Position numbers and translations under genes: made by a program. From positions 2,356,001-2,420,000 of the forward strand of contig NZ_MTZV01000006.1 of the NCBI RefSeq assembly GCF_002362315.1: 64,000 nt of DNA. Reading direction: 5' to 3'. Under the pieces are notes generated by a model. That model was given only the letters and a program-made list of their open reading frames with translations. It was not told the DNA's origin and did no database searches. Shown piece after piece: positions 18,164 to 26,486 of this stretch. Each line of letters starts with the position of its first letter. Position 1 is the first letter of the stretch. This stretch comes from Paraburkholderia acidicola (lineage in GTDB: Bacteria > Pseudomonadota > Gammaproteobacteria > Burkholderiales > Burkholderiaceae).

Positions 18164-18251
18164 GTTTTGAGCCCCTGATGATCCGCCGGACACGACGGCG
18201 AATTGCATTTAACGCGTGGGGGCGAAAAAACCGTCGCTGATGCTTTCGCGA

Positions 18252-18950
18252 CTACGCATTGGCGGTTGCGCGCGCAGCCTCATCGATCAAGGCGCTGACT
18301 TCGACTGGCCGCGACGCCAGCGATGCATGGCTCGCGTCGAGCGTAATCACCTTGCGGGCATGGAGCCGTGCCGACATCATCTCTTCGTTTGCCGGCGAGA
18401 TCATGCGGTCCTTGCTCGAAATCTGGTACCACGACGGTTTCTTCTTCCATGCCGGGTCAGTGATCGTGTCGCCAAAGGTGCTCGCGAGCGGGGCCTTTTG
18501 CGTGACGCCCATGACGAGGCCTTCATCCGGCGTCAGATCCTGACAGAAGCTCTCATGGAATTTGTCTGCTTTAACCCAGAGGTAGCCATCGCTATCCGGT
18601 TCGAGATTGGCGGCGGCGACCGGAAGGTTCTGCTGCGTAATGCCACCGGGGCTTTCTCCCGCGTCCGGTGCGAATGCAGCGATATAGACGAGCCCAACGA
18701 CATTCGGTAGATCGCCGGCTTCGGTGATGACCGCGCCTCCATACGAATGACCGACCAGCAGCACCGGGCCCTGCTGCTGCGCGACCATCTTGCGGGTGCG
18801 TTCGGCGTCGTCGGCGAGCGAGGTCAGCGGAAGTTCTACTGCGCGAATCGACGTATACCCCTTGCGTGTCAACTCGACGATGACCTTGCTCCAGTGCGCC
18901 GCACCGCCCCAGAAACCGTGAACCAGAACGATGGTGGTTGCGTTACTCAT
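18252..18950 (-). CDS. Alpha/beta hydrolase
   Basis: The 232-residue protein has the alpha/beta hydrolase layout: LVHGFWGG (oxyanion loop, residues 9-16), the nucleophile elbow VGHSYGG with Ser69, and a late DASHASLASRP segment bearing the catalytic His. It belongs to the short EstC/hydroxynitrile-lyase-like subfamily of esterases. An AAGGAG ribosome-binding site precedes the ATG at 18950. The start of the divergently oriented or neighbouring genes gives no substrate hint; the MarR gene upstream on the same strand may be linked. Confidence 0.85.
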   Translation of the reverse strand: MSNATTIVLVHGFWGGAAHWSKVIVELTRKGYTSIRAVELPLTSLADDAERTRKMVAQQQGPVLLVGHSYGGAVITEAGDLPNVVGLVYIAAFAPDAGESPGGITQQNLPVAAANLEPDSDGYLWVKADKFHESFCQDLTPDEGLVMGVTQKAPLASTFGDTITDPAWKKKPSWYQISSKDRMISPANEEMMSARLHARKVITLDASHASLASRPVEVSALIDEAARATANA

Positions 18951-19073
18951 GGCATGCTCCTTTGAGGTTGGGAACTGCCTGTCAGATCATACATAGAACG
19001 CGTGTCGGTTCGCTGTATTTGTTAAATGGCGCGGACTGTATGGTCGTATGTATCGGTGGAGCGCTCAAGTTCA

Positions 19074-19610
19074 CTATGCGTGATGTTCTTCGGCTTCGAT
19101 CAGCGTGTCGTGATCGATAAGGTTATCGGATGCATGCGCTGCATCCGCACGATCGGTTGCATGAACCGTTTTAGCCAGCGACGAAAGGCGATGGAGTTCC
19201 GCGCTGCCGAGAAAGTGCGAGGCATCGTCCGAGGCTGCGATCCACAACGGTAGCGCATCGAGCAGCACCGACTGACCGTATGGCGTGAGCGTGAGTCGTC
19301 TGCGTCGGCGCTCGCCTTGCCCCGCATGTGCGACCACGAGTGCCCTGCGCATCAGGATGCTCAGTTGTGCGGATACATGCGCAGTTTCCATCTGCATCTC
19401 CTGCGCGAGTTCGCTGACGGTGGGCGGTTCGTCGCGATACAGAAGTGCGAGCAGACAGAATTGCGCGGCACTGACGTGCAGCGAGCGCAGCGCGTCGTTC
19501 AGCCTGCGCGCGATTTCACGCATGCTGCGTTGGGCGAGCAGATGATCGAGGCTCGACTGGCTGGCATGAGCGAGTAACGCAGCTTTATCTGCCGACAGGG
19601 CGCATGTCAT
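19074..19610 (-). CDS. MarR-family transcriptional regulator
   Basis: The 178-residue protein shows a winged helix-turn-helix: LHVSAAQFCLLALLYRDE, then TVSELAQEMQMETAHVSAQL as recognition helices, and a GERRRRRLTLTPYG wing. MarR regulators are dimeric repressors relieved by small aromatic or phenolic ligands. It lies about 120 bases upstream of the alpha/beta hydrolase on the same strand, a possible target. The C-terminal ~40 residues are rich in Asp, His and Glu and look disordered. No clear ribosome-binding site precedes the ATG, so the start is uncertain. Confidence 0.85.
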   Translation of the reverse strand: MTCALSADKAALLAHASQSSLDHLLAQRSMREIARRLNDALRSLHVSAAQFCLLALLYRDEPPTVSELAQEMQMETAHVSAQLSILMRRALVVAHAGQGERRRRRLTLTPYGQSVLLDALPLWIAASDDASHFLGSAELHRLSSLAKTVHATDRADAAHASDNLIDHDTLIEAEEHHA

Positions 19611-19882
19611 ACGTGGTATTCCATTTCTTCAGGGTGCGCCATGCCGGATGTGACCGGCGCATGGTCACACGGTAGTCAAGATGGATCGGCGGATAAAGAG
19701 GCTGAACGCGAAAAGAGTGCTTCCCGAATGCGAACAATCAACCACGTTGTGTGGCGTCGCGGAGGGTTGTGCTTCGACGTCGTCTGGAGGTGGGTACTAC
19801 GAGGGGATAGAAAAACTACATGAACGGGCAGCCGTGCCGATTTTTGTCCTGGCGCTGCCCTATATGAACCGCACGGTTCGCA

Positions 19883-20116
19883 TCAATTCGCCCGTCGCGG
19901 CGTCCCGGTGCTCACGGACATATCGAACAGCGCCTCGGCTTCGGCCAGCTCATCGAGCGCCTGCTCGAGTTGCAACACAGCGAGCGAATGCTCGATCTCT
20001 CTGCTTTCCGGCGCCGGTTCGCCACGAACGATGCGAAACGCCATATCGACTTTTCTCGACGCCCGAACGAATCGCTCCGCAGCGTTGGCTTCAAGTGAGC
20101 GTGCAGTGACCGACAT
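19883..20116 (-). CDS. Small hypothetical protein, 77 residues
   Basis: The ATG at 20116 has a GGAGG ribosome-binding site and opens MSVTARSLEANAAERFVRA. The short soluble protein ends in an acidic alpha-helical segment (LEQALDELAEAEALFDMS). I recognise no domain. The upstream in-frame extension to 20305 lacks a ribosome-binding site and was not used. Upstream lies a region with an inverted repeat and repeated GTTAACTT boxes. Confidence 0.6.
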   Translation of the reverse strand: MSVTARSLEANAAERFVRASRKVDMAFRIVRGEPAPESREIEHSLAVLQLEQALDELAEAEALFDMSVSTGTPRRAN

Positions 20117-20444
20117 AGCTGAACCTCCAATGCTCGAATGCTGAAGAGAGTCGATGACAGCGGCGGGAAATCGGGTCCGCTTGCACGCTCGCTGGGACGC
20201 ACCCGTATGCCTGCAATACGCGAGCATACATCGGGTTAGACGTCGTATTTCGGTAGCTTGCCAGGAACTCGGCGGAACCGCCAGGAGTATGTTGTGAATT
20301 CTCACACGGCACTGTTAACTTTAGTGCCGCTGTGTTAACTTATCGCGCCTGCTTATTGCGCTTGTTTTGCTTTCGCGAAACCGTCACATTAAGCGCGTAC
20401 AGCGCGATCCACGCAAACGAACTAGCGCACAAACGAATGTCGAC
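20117..20444. promoter_or_regulatory. Intergenic region with inverted repeat and GTTAACTT boxes
   Basis: About 330 bases upstream of the small 77-residue gene. It holds a CGGCACT/AGTGCCG stem (20307-20313 and 20323-20329). The loop is GTTAACTT, and the same GTTAACTT recurs at 20334-20341. There is no U-tract, so it is an operator candidate rather than a terminator. No coding frame stands out in the rest. Confidence 0.35.
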
Positions 20445-21185
20445 CTAGAACGGTTCCTTGAACGGCCGTAAATCGACTTCCTGCGTCCACGCAGAAGGAT
20501 GCTGCCGATGCAGGGTCCAGTACATATCGGCTATGGCATCGATGTTCAGCAGACCGTTCTCGCCGCGTTCCGCAATCACGCCGGGACGCGCCTGCCGGAG
20601 TCGCTCGCCGTCGATGCCACCGTCCACCACGACGTGCGCCACATGCAGCCCTTGTGCGCCGAATTCGCGTGCCATGCTTTGCGCGATCATGCGCACACCC
20701 GCTTTCGACGAAGCGAAATGCGCGAAACCAGGTTTGCCGCGCAGACTTGCCGACGCACCGGTGAAGATCAACGTGCCGCTGCCTGACGGCACGATACGCC
20801 GCGCCACTTCACGTCCAACCAGAAACGCACCGAGCGGCCCGATGCGCCAGAAGCTTTCGAAATCGGCGGCACTGAGTTCGGTAAACGGGACATACCGGTT
20901 GTTGCCGGCGTTGTAGACGACGAGATCGGGCGGCGCGATGTCATCGCGTGGCGTCATCGCCTTGTCGAACAGGGCGAGCACGTCCGCTTCCTGGGTCGTG
21001 TCGACGACCATGGCTTCCGCGGTGCCGCCAGCGTCAACAATCGCTTCAACTACCTGAGTCAGTTTTGCGGGCGTGCGGCCCGCAACATACACGTGATACC
21101 CCTCGCGGGCGATACGCTTGCACAACGCTGCGCCGAGACCCACTTCCGCGCCGACACCAACGACGATTGCACTCGATCGACTCAT
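20445..21185 (-). CDS. Short-chain dehydrogenase/reductase with Phe at the catalytic Tyr position
   Basis: The start at 21185 has a GGAG ribosome-binding site; the ATG at 21203 has none. The 246-residue protein has an SDR nucleotide-binding start (IVVGVGAEVGLG), a VVYNAGNN segment and a GASAS strand. However the usual YxxxK is HFASSK: Phe occupies the Tyr position, and Lys is kept. I recall related proteobacterial SDRs with the same FAxxK form, so this may be a subfamily trait. It would be expected to alter or weaken classical dehydrogenase chemistry. It lies downstream of the aldehyde dehydrogenase on the same strand. Confidence 0.82.
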   Translation of the reverse strand: MSRSSAIVVGVGAEVGLGAALCKRIAREGYHVYVAGRTPAKLTQVVEAIVDAGGTAEAMVVDTTQEADVLALFDKAMTPRDDIAPPDLVVYNAGNNRYVPFTELSAADFESFWRIGPLGAFLVGREVARRIVPSGSGTLIFTGASASLRGKPGFAHFASSKAGVRMIAQSMAREFGAQGLHVAHVVVDGGIDGERLRQARPGVIAERGENGLLNIDAIADMYWTLHRQHPSAWTQEVDLRPFKEPF

Positions 21186-21340
21186 GTTCAATGCTCCACG
21201 CATGCGTGCAGACTCGCTGCTGGCTTGCGCCGTGAGACGCTAGCGCGAGCATTGCACCGGTGTGTTCAAAAGGAAGCCGGTGCGGCGCCTCACGCAGCGT
21301 TCACTGCGCAAACACCCGCACCGGTTATGCCGCAGAAGGC

Positions 21341-22783
21341 CTAGCGATGCTGGCTCACGAACTTGGTGACCAGATAGGCTTCCATCGCTTCGGTACCGCC
21401 TTCCGAGCCGTAGCCCGAATCCTTGACGCCGCCGAACGGCGTTTCGGCCAGGCCGAGACCGTGGTGGTTGACCGAGATCATGCCGCTTTCGATGTCTTCC
21501 GAGAGCGCGGCCGCCGTCGACGTCGAACGGGTGTACGCGTAAGCCGCGAGCCCATACGGCAGACGGTTGGCTTCGGCGATCACTTCATCGTAGCGGCTGA
21601 AGCGATTCACCGGCGCGACCGGGCCAAACGGCTCTTCGGTCATGATGCGGGCCGAGAGCGGCGTATCGACCAGAACAGTCGGCTGGAAGAAATAGCCTTC
21701 GCGTCCGATCCGTTCGCCACCGGCGAGCACCTTCGCACCGTGTTCGCGTGCATCGGCGACGAGCCGTTCCATGGCTTCGACGCGGCGGACGTTCGCGAGC
21801 GGCCCCATCTGCACGCCATCCTGCAGCCCGTTGCCGACCTGGATTTTCTTGATGGTGGCGACGAAGTGATCGACGAATTCATCGTAGGCCGCATCTTCGA
21901 CGAGGAAGCGTGTCGGCGAAATGCACACCTGGCCCGCGTTTCTGATCTTGGCAGTGGCCAGCAGTTTCGCTGCGCGCGGGATGTCGGCATCGGCAAACAC
22001 GATAGCCGGTGCATGACCGCCCAGTTCCATCGTCGCGCGCTTCATATGCAGGCCGGCCATGGCTGCGAGCTGCTTGCCCACGGCGGTCGAACCGGTGAAC
22101 GAAATCTTGCGGATCACCGGATGCTCGATGAAGAAACGCGACACATCCGCGGGGATACCGAACACGAGATTCAGTACGCCGGCCGGCAGGCCCGCGTCAT
22201 GAAACGCTGCGACGAGCGCCGCGCAGCTGGCCGGGGTTTCTTCCGGTCCCTTGAGAACGATCGAGCAGCCCGCGGCCAATGCCGCCGACACCTTGCGCAC
22301 CGCCTGATTAAGCGGGAAGTTCCACGGCGTGAATGCAGCAACCGGACCGACGGGTTCGCGTGTGACGACTTGCTGCACGGCGCCGCTGCGCGACGGAATG
22401 ACACGGCCATAGGTGCGGCGTGCTTCTTCCGCAAACCAGTCGATCGTATCCGCAGCGGATAGCGTTTCGACGCGCGCTTCGGCGAGCGGCTTGCCCTGTT
22501 CCATCGTCATGATCGCGGCGACTGTTTCGAAGCGCGCGCGCAGATTGTCGGCGGCGCGACGCATCAGCTTGCTGCGCTCGTAAGCGGACACCTTGCGCCA
22601 TTCGGCGAATCCGCGTTGCGCCGCTTGGGCAGCCCGTTCGAGTTCCGCTTCGCTCGCCAGTGCCAGACGGCCGATCGCGACTTCGCTGGCCGGATTGATG
22701 ACGTCGGTCTGCCGTGCGCCGGCATGCCAGGCGCCGTCGATATAGAGTTGCGTGTCGGGATAAGAGGGTTGTGAGGTGCTCAT
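21341..22783 (-). CDS. NAD(P)-dependent (semi)aldehyde dehydrogenase, GabD/Sad-like
   Basis: A complete 480-residue ALDH. It has FTPWNFPLNQ in the cofactor domain, FTGSTAVG, the general base Glu253 in MELGGHAP and the catalytic Cys287 in GQVCISPTR. It closely resembles succinate-semialdehyde dehydrogenases that oxidise short carboxy-aldehydes to dicarboxylates. It is divergently arranged with the cis-CaaD-like gene across a 316-bp gap, so malonate semialdehyde or acetaldehyde from that enzyme family is a plausible substrate. This last point is inference. Confidence 0.9.
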   Translation of the reverse strand: MSTSQPSYPDTQLYIDGAWHAGARQTDVINPASEVAIGRLALASEAELERAAQAAQRGFAEWRKVSAYERSKLMRRAADNLRARFETVAAIMTMEQGKPLAEARVETLSAADTIDWFAEEARRTYGRVIPSRSGAVQQVVTREPVGPVAAFTPWNFPLNQAVRKVSAALAAGCSIVLKGPEETPASCAALVAAFHDAGLPAGVLNLVFGIPADVSRFFIEHPVIRKISFTGSTAVGKQLAAMAGLHMKRATMELGGHAPAIVFADADIPRAAKLLATAKIRNAGQVCISPTRFLVEDAAYDEFVDHFVATIKKIQVGNGLQDGVQMGPLANVRRVEAMERLVADAREHGAKVLAGGERIGREGYFFQPTVLVDTPLSARIMTEEPFGPVAPVNRFSRYDEVIAEANRLPYGLAAYAYTRSTSTAAALSEDIESGMISVNHHGLGLAETPFGGVKDSGYGSEGGTEAMEAYLVTKFVSQHR

Positions 22784-23099
22784 CGGTGCTTCACTCCTTG
22801 GATAGTTCGCGGCATGTTACCGCTGCTGCGTGAAAACGGCCTGGCTGCGGGTCGGGCGCCCGGTCTTCCGGCGGACAGGGCCGGAAGGGCTGACAAACGC
22901 GTATTTTCCTCCAAAAGCGGGAAGGCGGTATGCCGCCGCCGCAAGCGGTTGCAAGGAGCCCCGGTCTGCGAGGTGCGACGGCGCTTTGAGCGGCGTCGGC
23001 ATTATGCGTATTGCGGGAGGCCGCTATTCCTTCAGATGAAGTCGAAGCGATGTTCGTGTCAGCGTGATTACTCACAGCAACTTCACAGGAGATCAGGTA
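22784..23099. promoter_or_regulatory. Divergent intergenic region between aldehyde dehydrogenase and cis-CaaD-like gene
   Basis: This 316-base gap separates two divergent starts and must hold both promoters. A degenerate AGGAG lies upstream of the 23100 ATG. I see no strong palindrome or coding frame, and no clear -35/-10 pair. Confidence 0.4.
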
Positions 23100-23537
23100 A
23101 TGCCGACTTATATCGTGTCTACAGCGGCCGGCCGGTTCGGCTACGAAATACAGCAGCGCATCGCCCAGGAAATCACCCGTGTGCATAGCGAGGCGACCGG
23201 TGCGCAGGGTTTTTTCGCCCAGGTCATCTTCAACGACATTCCCGCCGGGAATCACTTTATCGGCGGCGCGCCGCTGCGGGCGGACCAGGTATTCGTGCAC
23301 GGCCACATTCGCGCGGGACGTACGGCGGCGCAGAAGCAGACGCTGCTCAGCAATCTCGTCACATCGATCGTGGCCGTGACATCGCTCGAACGGCGCTACA
23401 TCTGGGCGTACCTCGCCGAATTGCCGCCTGAGCAGATGGTCGAGTACGGACATGTGCTGCCTGCACCTGGTACGGAGCAGGACTGGCTCGCATCGCTGCC
23501 GCCCGACGATCGCGACTATATGTTGAACCGCGGCTGA
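23100..23537 (+). CDS. cis-3-chloroacrylic acid dehalogenase (cis-CaaD)/Cg10062-family tautomerase
   Basis: The ATG at 23100 gives 145 residues, close to cis-CaaD length. Numbering from the processed N-terminal proline, the residues known to be catalytic in cis-CaaD are all at the same numbers: Pro1, His28, Arg70, Arg73, Tyr103 and Glu114. The contexts FVHGHIRAGR and QMVEYGHVLPAPG also match the family. cis-CaaD hydrolytically dehalogenates cis-3-haloacrylates to malonate semialdehyde; Cg10062 has the same six residues but prefers acetylenecarboxylate. The residue 32-38 loop, TGAQGFF, differs from the cis-CaaD loop as I remember it (TGTQHFL), so specificity is open. The neighbours, a semialdehyde dehydrogenase and an MSAD-like tautomerase, fit malonate-semialdehyde metabolism. 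Confidence 0.85.
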   Translation: MPTYIVSTAAGRFGYEIQQRIAQEITRVHSEATGAQGFFAQVIFNDIPAGNHFIGGAPLRADQVFVHGHIRAGRTAAQKQTLLSNLVTSIVAVTSLERRYIWAYLAELPPEQMVEYGHVLPAPGTEQDWLASLPPDDRDYMLNRG

Positions 23538-23657
23538 AACCGCCTGCGAGCAGCGATACGGCGTCACGGCCAACCGACAATTGCGCAGTGCCCCGACGAG
23601 TATCGTCGCTACTCTGACTTTCGCGGCACACTACACGACGTGGCGCGCCGCTTCGCA

Positions 23658-24596
23658 TCATTTGCCCTGATAGACGGGCGCCCGTCCTTCCGCTTCGGCG
23701 TTGCGGCCTTCCTGGAAATCCTGCGTGCGATACAGCGCACCGTACTGCGCATCGAGTTGCGCGAGCGACGCCGCTTCGTTCGTATCGATCGCGAGATGAG
23801 CTGAGGCGAGCGATGTCCTGATGCCGAGCGGTCCGCATGCGGCGATCTTCGTTGCGATGGCGATGCCGCGTTCGAGCGCCGCCTGCTGCGTCGGCGCGAC
23901 TTCCTGAATCACGCCCATCCGGTACGCGTCGTCTGCACTCCAGTGATCGCCGGTCAGGATGTAGCGCATCGCATTGCCCCACCCGGCATCGCGCACGAAG
24001 CGCACCGTCGAACCACCACCAGGAAACCGCCCATGCGTGTTTTCGTCCTGCCCGAAGCGGGTGTTCGCGGCGGCGATACGGATGTCGGCGACGAGATGAA
24101 GTTCGTGGCCCATGTTCCATGTGTCGCCATGCACGACGACGATCAGCGGTTTGGTCAGATGCCGGGTCTTGGCGAGCGGATCGATGACGTTGTTACCGCT
24201 GATCAGCGGTTTGCCGGTACCGGCCAGCGCCTTGAATGCATTGACGTCGATGCCGCGCGAGAAGTCGTCGCCGTGTCCGAACAGGATCGCAGCCCGTAGC
24301 GACGGATCGTGATCGTAGTCGTAGTAAGCCCGGGCGAGCGCGATGAAGGTTGCGGGGTCGACGCGGTTCTGGATATGCGGCCGGTTAATGCCGAACAGCG
24401 CGATGGCGCCGCGCCGTTCGACTGTCAATCCAGCGCCGGTGCTGTAGGGCACCTCGGCGAGCGTCGTCGCATCGGCCGGGGTGCCTGCGTCGTGCGCGTC
24501 CGGCGTTGCCGCGAACGCAGGAAGCGCGAGCAGGCTAGTCAGCAGGGCAGCACCTTTCAGCACGGTGCGGCGCTCGATGACGGGTTCTTCGCTCAT
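23658..24596 (-). CDS. Crotonase (enoyl-CoA hydratase/isomerase) fold protein with a twin-arginine signal
   Basis: The 312-residue protein begins with a Tat signal (ERRTVLKG at residues 8-15, hydrophobic core, AFA cleavage near 29), then a full crotonase domain. Oxyanion-type sequence FSRGIDV and both catalytic-type glutamates are kept, in MGHELHLVADIRIA and in FGQDENTHGRFPGGGST. Crotonases act on CoA thioesters, which are not expected in the periplasm, so an exported member may act on a different substrate or be exported folded for another purpose. The gene is 61 bases downstream of the MSAD-like tautomerase on the same strand and is preceded by AAGGAG. Confidence 0.83.
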   Translation of the reverse strand: MSEEPVIERRTVLKGAALLTSLLALPAFAATPDAHDAGTPADATTLAEVPYSTGAGLTVERRGAIALFGINRPHIQNRVDPATFIALARAYYDYDHDPSLRAAILFGHGDDFSRGIDVNAFKALAGTGKPLISGNNVIDPLAKTRHLTKPLIVVVHGDTWNMGHELHLVADIRIAAANTRFGQDENTHGRFPGGGSTVRFVRDAGWGNAMRYILTGDHWSADDAYRMGVIQEVAPTQQAALERGIAIATKIAACGPLGIRTSLASAHLAIDTNEAASLAQLDAQYGALYRTQDFQEGRNAEAEGRAPVYQGK

Positions 24597-24657
24597 TCAA
24601 ACACACTCCTTAAGCATGGATTGGCATCACTGCGACATGACCGCCGTGCGTCTACGT

Positions 24658-25050
24658 TCACTCTTTCGGCGCGTACTGCATCTCGCCGTTACCAAACGAC
24701 CAGTCTTCGCGCTTCACATCGACAAGGCTGATCCAGACATCCTCTTTCCTCAGGCCGGTCTTCGCGTGAATGCCGTCGGCGACCGCGCGATAAAACGCTT
24801 TCTTCACATCGACGGTTCGTCCGGCGTTCCAGGTGACCTGGATAAAGACAATGCCCGGCGTGTACGAAATGCCGAGATAACCTTCGGCGGGATAGATCAG
24901 TTCGTCGTCGGCGTGGCGGGTGACGATCTGGAAACGGTCGTGTTGCGGCACGCTGGCGACCTGGATCATCGCGTCGTAGACCGCGTCGCTGACGCCGCGC
25001 ACGACTTCCGCCGAGGCGCTGCTGGAAAGATTGATGCGTACGAGAGGCAT
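24658..25050 (-). CDS. Malonate semialdehyde decarboxylase (MSAD)-like tautomerase-superfamily protein
   Basis: Starting at the ATG 25050 (AGGAG ribosome-binding site) the product is 130 residues with an N-terminal proline after Met removal (MPLVRINL). The VPQHDRFQIV segment carries Asp37, the DWSFG motif lies near the C-terminus, and VFIQVT precedes the expected arginine loop. MSAD uses Pro1, Asp37 and two arginines. Pro1 and Asp37 are present, but only one arginine (Arg77, after an apparent two-residue shift) lies in that loop, so decarboxylase activity is not assured. Tautomerase or hydratase activity is an alternative. It heads an operon with the Tat crotonase and is divergent from a LysR gene. 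Confidence 0.78.
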   Translation of the reverse strand: MPLVRINLSSSASAEVVRGVSDAVYDAMIQVASVPQHDRFQIVTRHADDELIYPAEGYLGISYTPGIVFIQVTWNAGRTVDVKKAFYRAVADGIHAKTGLRKEDVWISLVDVKREDWSFGNGEMQYAPKE

Positions 25051-25202
25051 GTCGAACTCCTGCAAGATGTTGAAGCGGTAACCAGTGGACGCGGCGGTGT
25101 GCTGCGTCTGATCTGCACTGGCAACCATCGAGCCGTCAGGTTAGACTTCATTCACGTAGTGCGGCAAGCGCATAATTATCATTAAGATCATGAGAGGTGA
25201 GC

Positions 25203-26129
25203 ATGATTGCGGAAGACCTCAGATCGTTCGTGACCGTCATCGACGAAGCGTCGCTTACGCGCGCAGCCAATACGCTGTGCGTTACGCAGTCGGCGGTGTC
25301 GCGCCGCATCCAGCGGCTAGAGGAATCGCTGGGGGCGGAGCTGTTCGACAGAAACAGCAAGCCACCCAAGGCGACGGCGCTTGCCCAGCGTATTTACGAA
25401 TACGCGGTGCCGTTGTTGCGCGACCTCGATCGTTTGCTCGACGTCCCCGCAGAGCATGCCGCGCCCGCAGGAACATTCCGTCTCGGCATGACGCAGGCAG
25501 TGGCCGATATCGTGCTGTTCGATGCGGTGATCGCGTTGAAGTCCGCTTTCCCCGCGCTCGACGTCCGGTTGCATACCGACTGGAGCAGCGGCTTGCAGCA
25601 GCAACTGGTGCCCGGCAGCCTGGACGCCGCGGTACTGCTGCTGCCGCATGGACGTACGCCCGCTGCCGGAACAGCGGGCCGTCTGATCACGACGCTCGAT
25701 GTCGTGGTGGCGCAAAGCCGCAAGAAGCCGCTCGTCAAGGGGCGCGCTGCGATCCGCTCGCTGGCGGCGCATACGTGGGTGCTGAATCCGCACGGATGTG
25801 GCTATCGCGCGGCGCTCGAACGCGCCATCGACGATGCGGGCCACAGCCTGCGCGTCGGCGTCGATACGCACGGCACCGACATGCAGTTGCGTCTGGTCGC
25901 TGCGGGGCTGGGCCTCGGACTCGTGCCACGCAATGTCCTGCAGCGCAGCGGCGCGTATCGGGATCTGGCGGTCGTCAACGTCACCGACTTCGCGTTGCAG
26001 CTCGACGTCTGGCTTGTGCATCCGCAGCAACTGGGCAACCTCCGGCGCGCGGTCGACCTGCTCGGCGACGTCGCAACCGAAACCCTCCGCAAGCACGACG
26101 CAGTCAAGAGAACGCGCCCGGGCCTCTGA
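25203..26129 (+). CDS. LysR-family transcriptional regulator
   Basis: The ATG at 25203 (AGAGG five bases upstream) opens a 308-residue LysR protein. An N-terminal winged HTH (SLTRAANTLCVTQSAVSRRIQRLEE) is followed by a periplasmic-binding-protein-like effector domain. It is divergent from the MSAD-like/crotonase operon across about 150 bases, the standard LysR target arrangement. It is also directly upstream of the DUF3311/symporter pair, so it may coordinate uptake and breakdown of one small carboxylate. Confidence 0.92.
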   Translation: MIAEDLRSFVTVIDEASLTRAANTLCVTQSAVSRRIQRLEESLGAELFDRNSKPPKATALAQRIYEYAVPLLRDLDRLLDVPAEHAAPAGTFRLGMTQAVADIVLFDAVIALKSAFPALDVRLHTDWSSGLQQQLVPGSLDAAVLLLPHGRTPAAGTAGRLITTLDVVVAQSRKKPLVKGRAAIRSLAAHTWVLNPHGCGYRAALERAIDDAGHSLRVGVDTHGTDMQLRLVAAGLGLGLVPRNVLQRSGAYRDLAVVNVTDFALQLDVWLVHPQQLGNLRRAVDLLGDVATETLRKHDAVKRTRPGL

Positions 26130-26288
26130 TGCGAACCGCGTCCGGCCAGAAGACAAACCGCGGCGATTTCTACGATAATGCGCGCAGCCGTCGCAGAAGC
26201 GGCCCGGTTCGAACCGTTAGCACTCTTACCACCACGCTGTTCTGTGCCGGAGAGTCCGCTTTCCGTCGCAGATCTATCAGGAGAATTC

Positions 26289-26486
26289 ATGGAGCCCACC
26301 GATCAGACCGGCCGTTCATGGCTATGGCTCATCTTGCTCATTCCGTACATCGCGCTGTTGTGGCTGCCGTTCTATAACGACGCGCGTCCTTCATTTGCGG
26401 GCTTTCCGTTCTTCTACTGGTATCAGTTCCTCTGGGTGCCGTTGACGTCGCTGCTGATTTACGTCGTCTACCGGAGGATCAAATGA
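26289..26486 (+). CDS. DUF3311 small membrane subunit of a carboxylate symporter
   Basis: The start at 26289 is set by an AGGAG ribosome-binding site and gives 65 residues with two hydrophobic segments (LWLILLIPYIALLWLPF and FLWVPLTSLLIYVVY). DUF3311 proteins accompany SSS-family symporters of the MctP type. It overlaps the symporter gene by ATGA at 26483-26486. A longer upstream in-frame extension has no ribosome-binding site. Confidence 0.85.
   Translation: MEPTDQTGRSWLWLILLIPYIALLWLPFYNDARPSFAGFPFFYWYQFLWVPLTSLLIYVVYRRIK

Noticed and set aside
21277..21324. Nested stems CCGGTGCG/CGCACCGG and CGCAG/CTGCG between ALDH and SDR
   Set aside because: Possible mRNA structure, but no U-tract and GC-rich DNA makes such pairings frequent.
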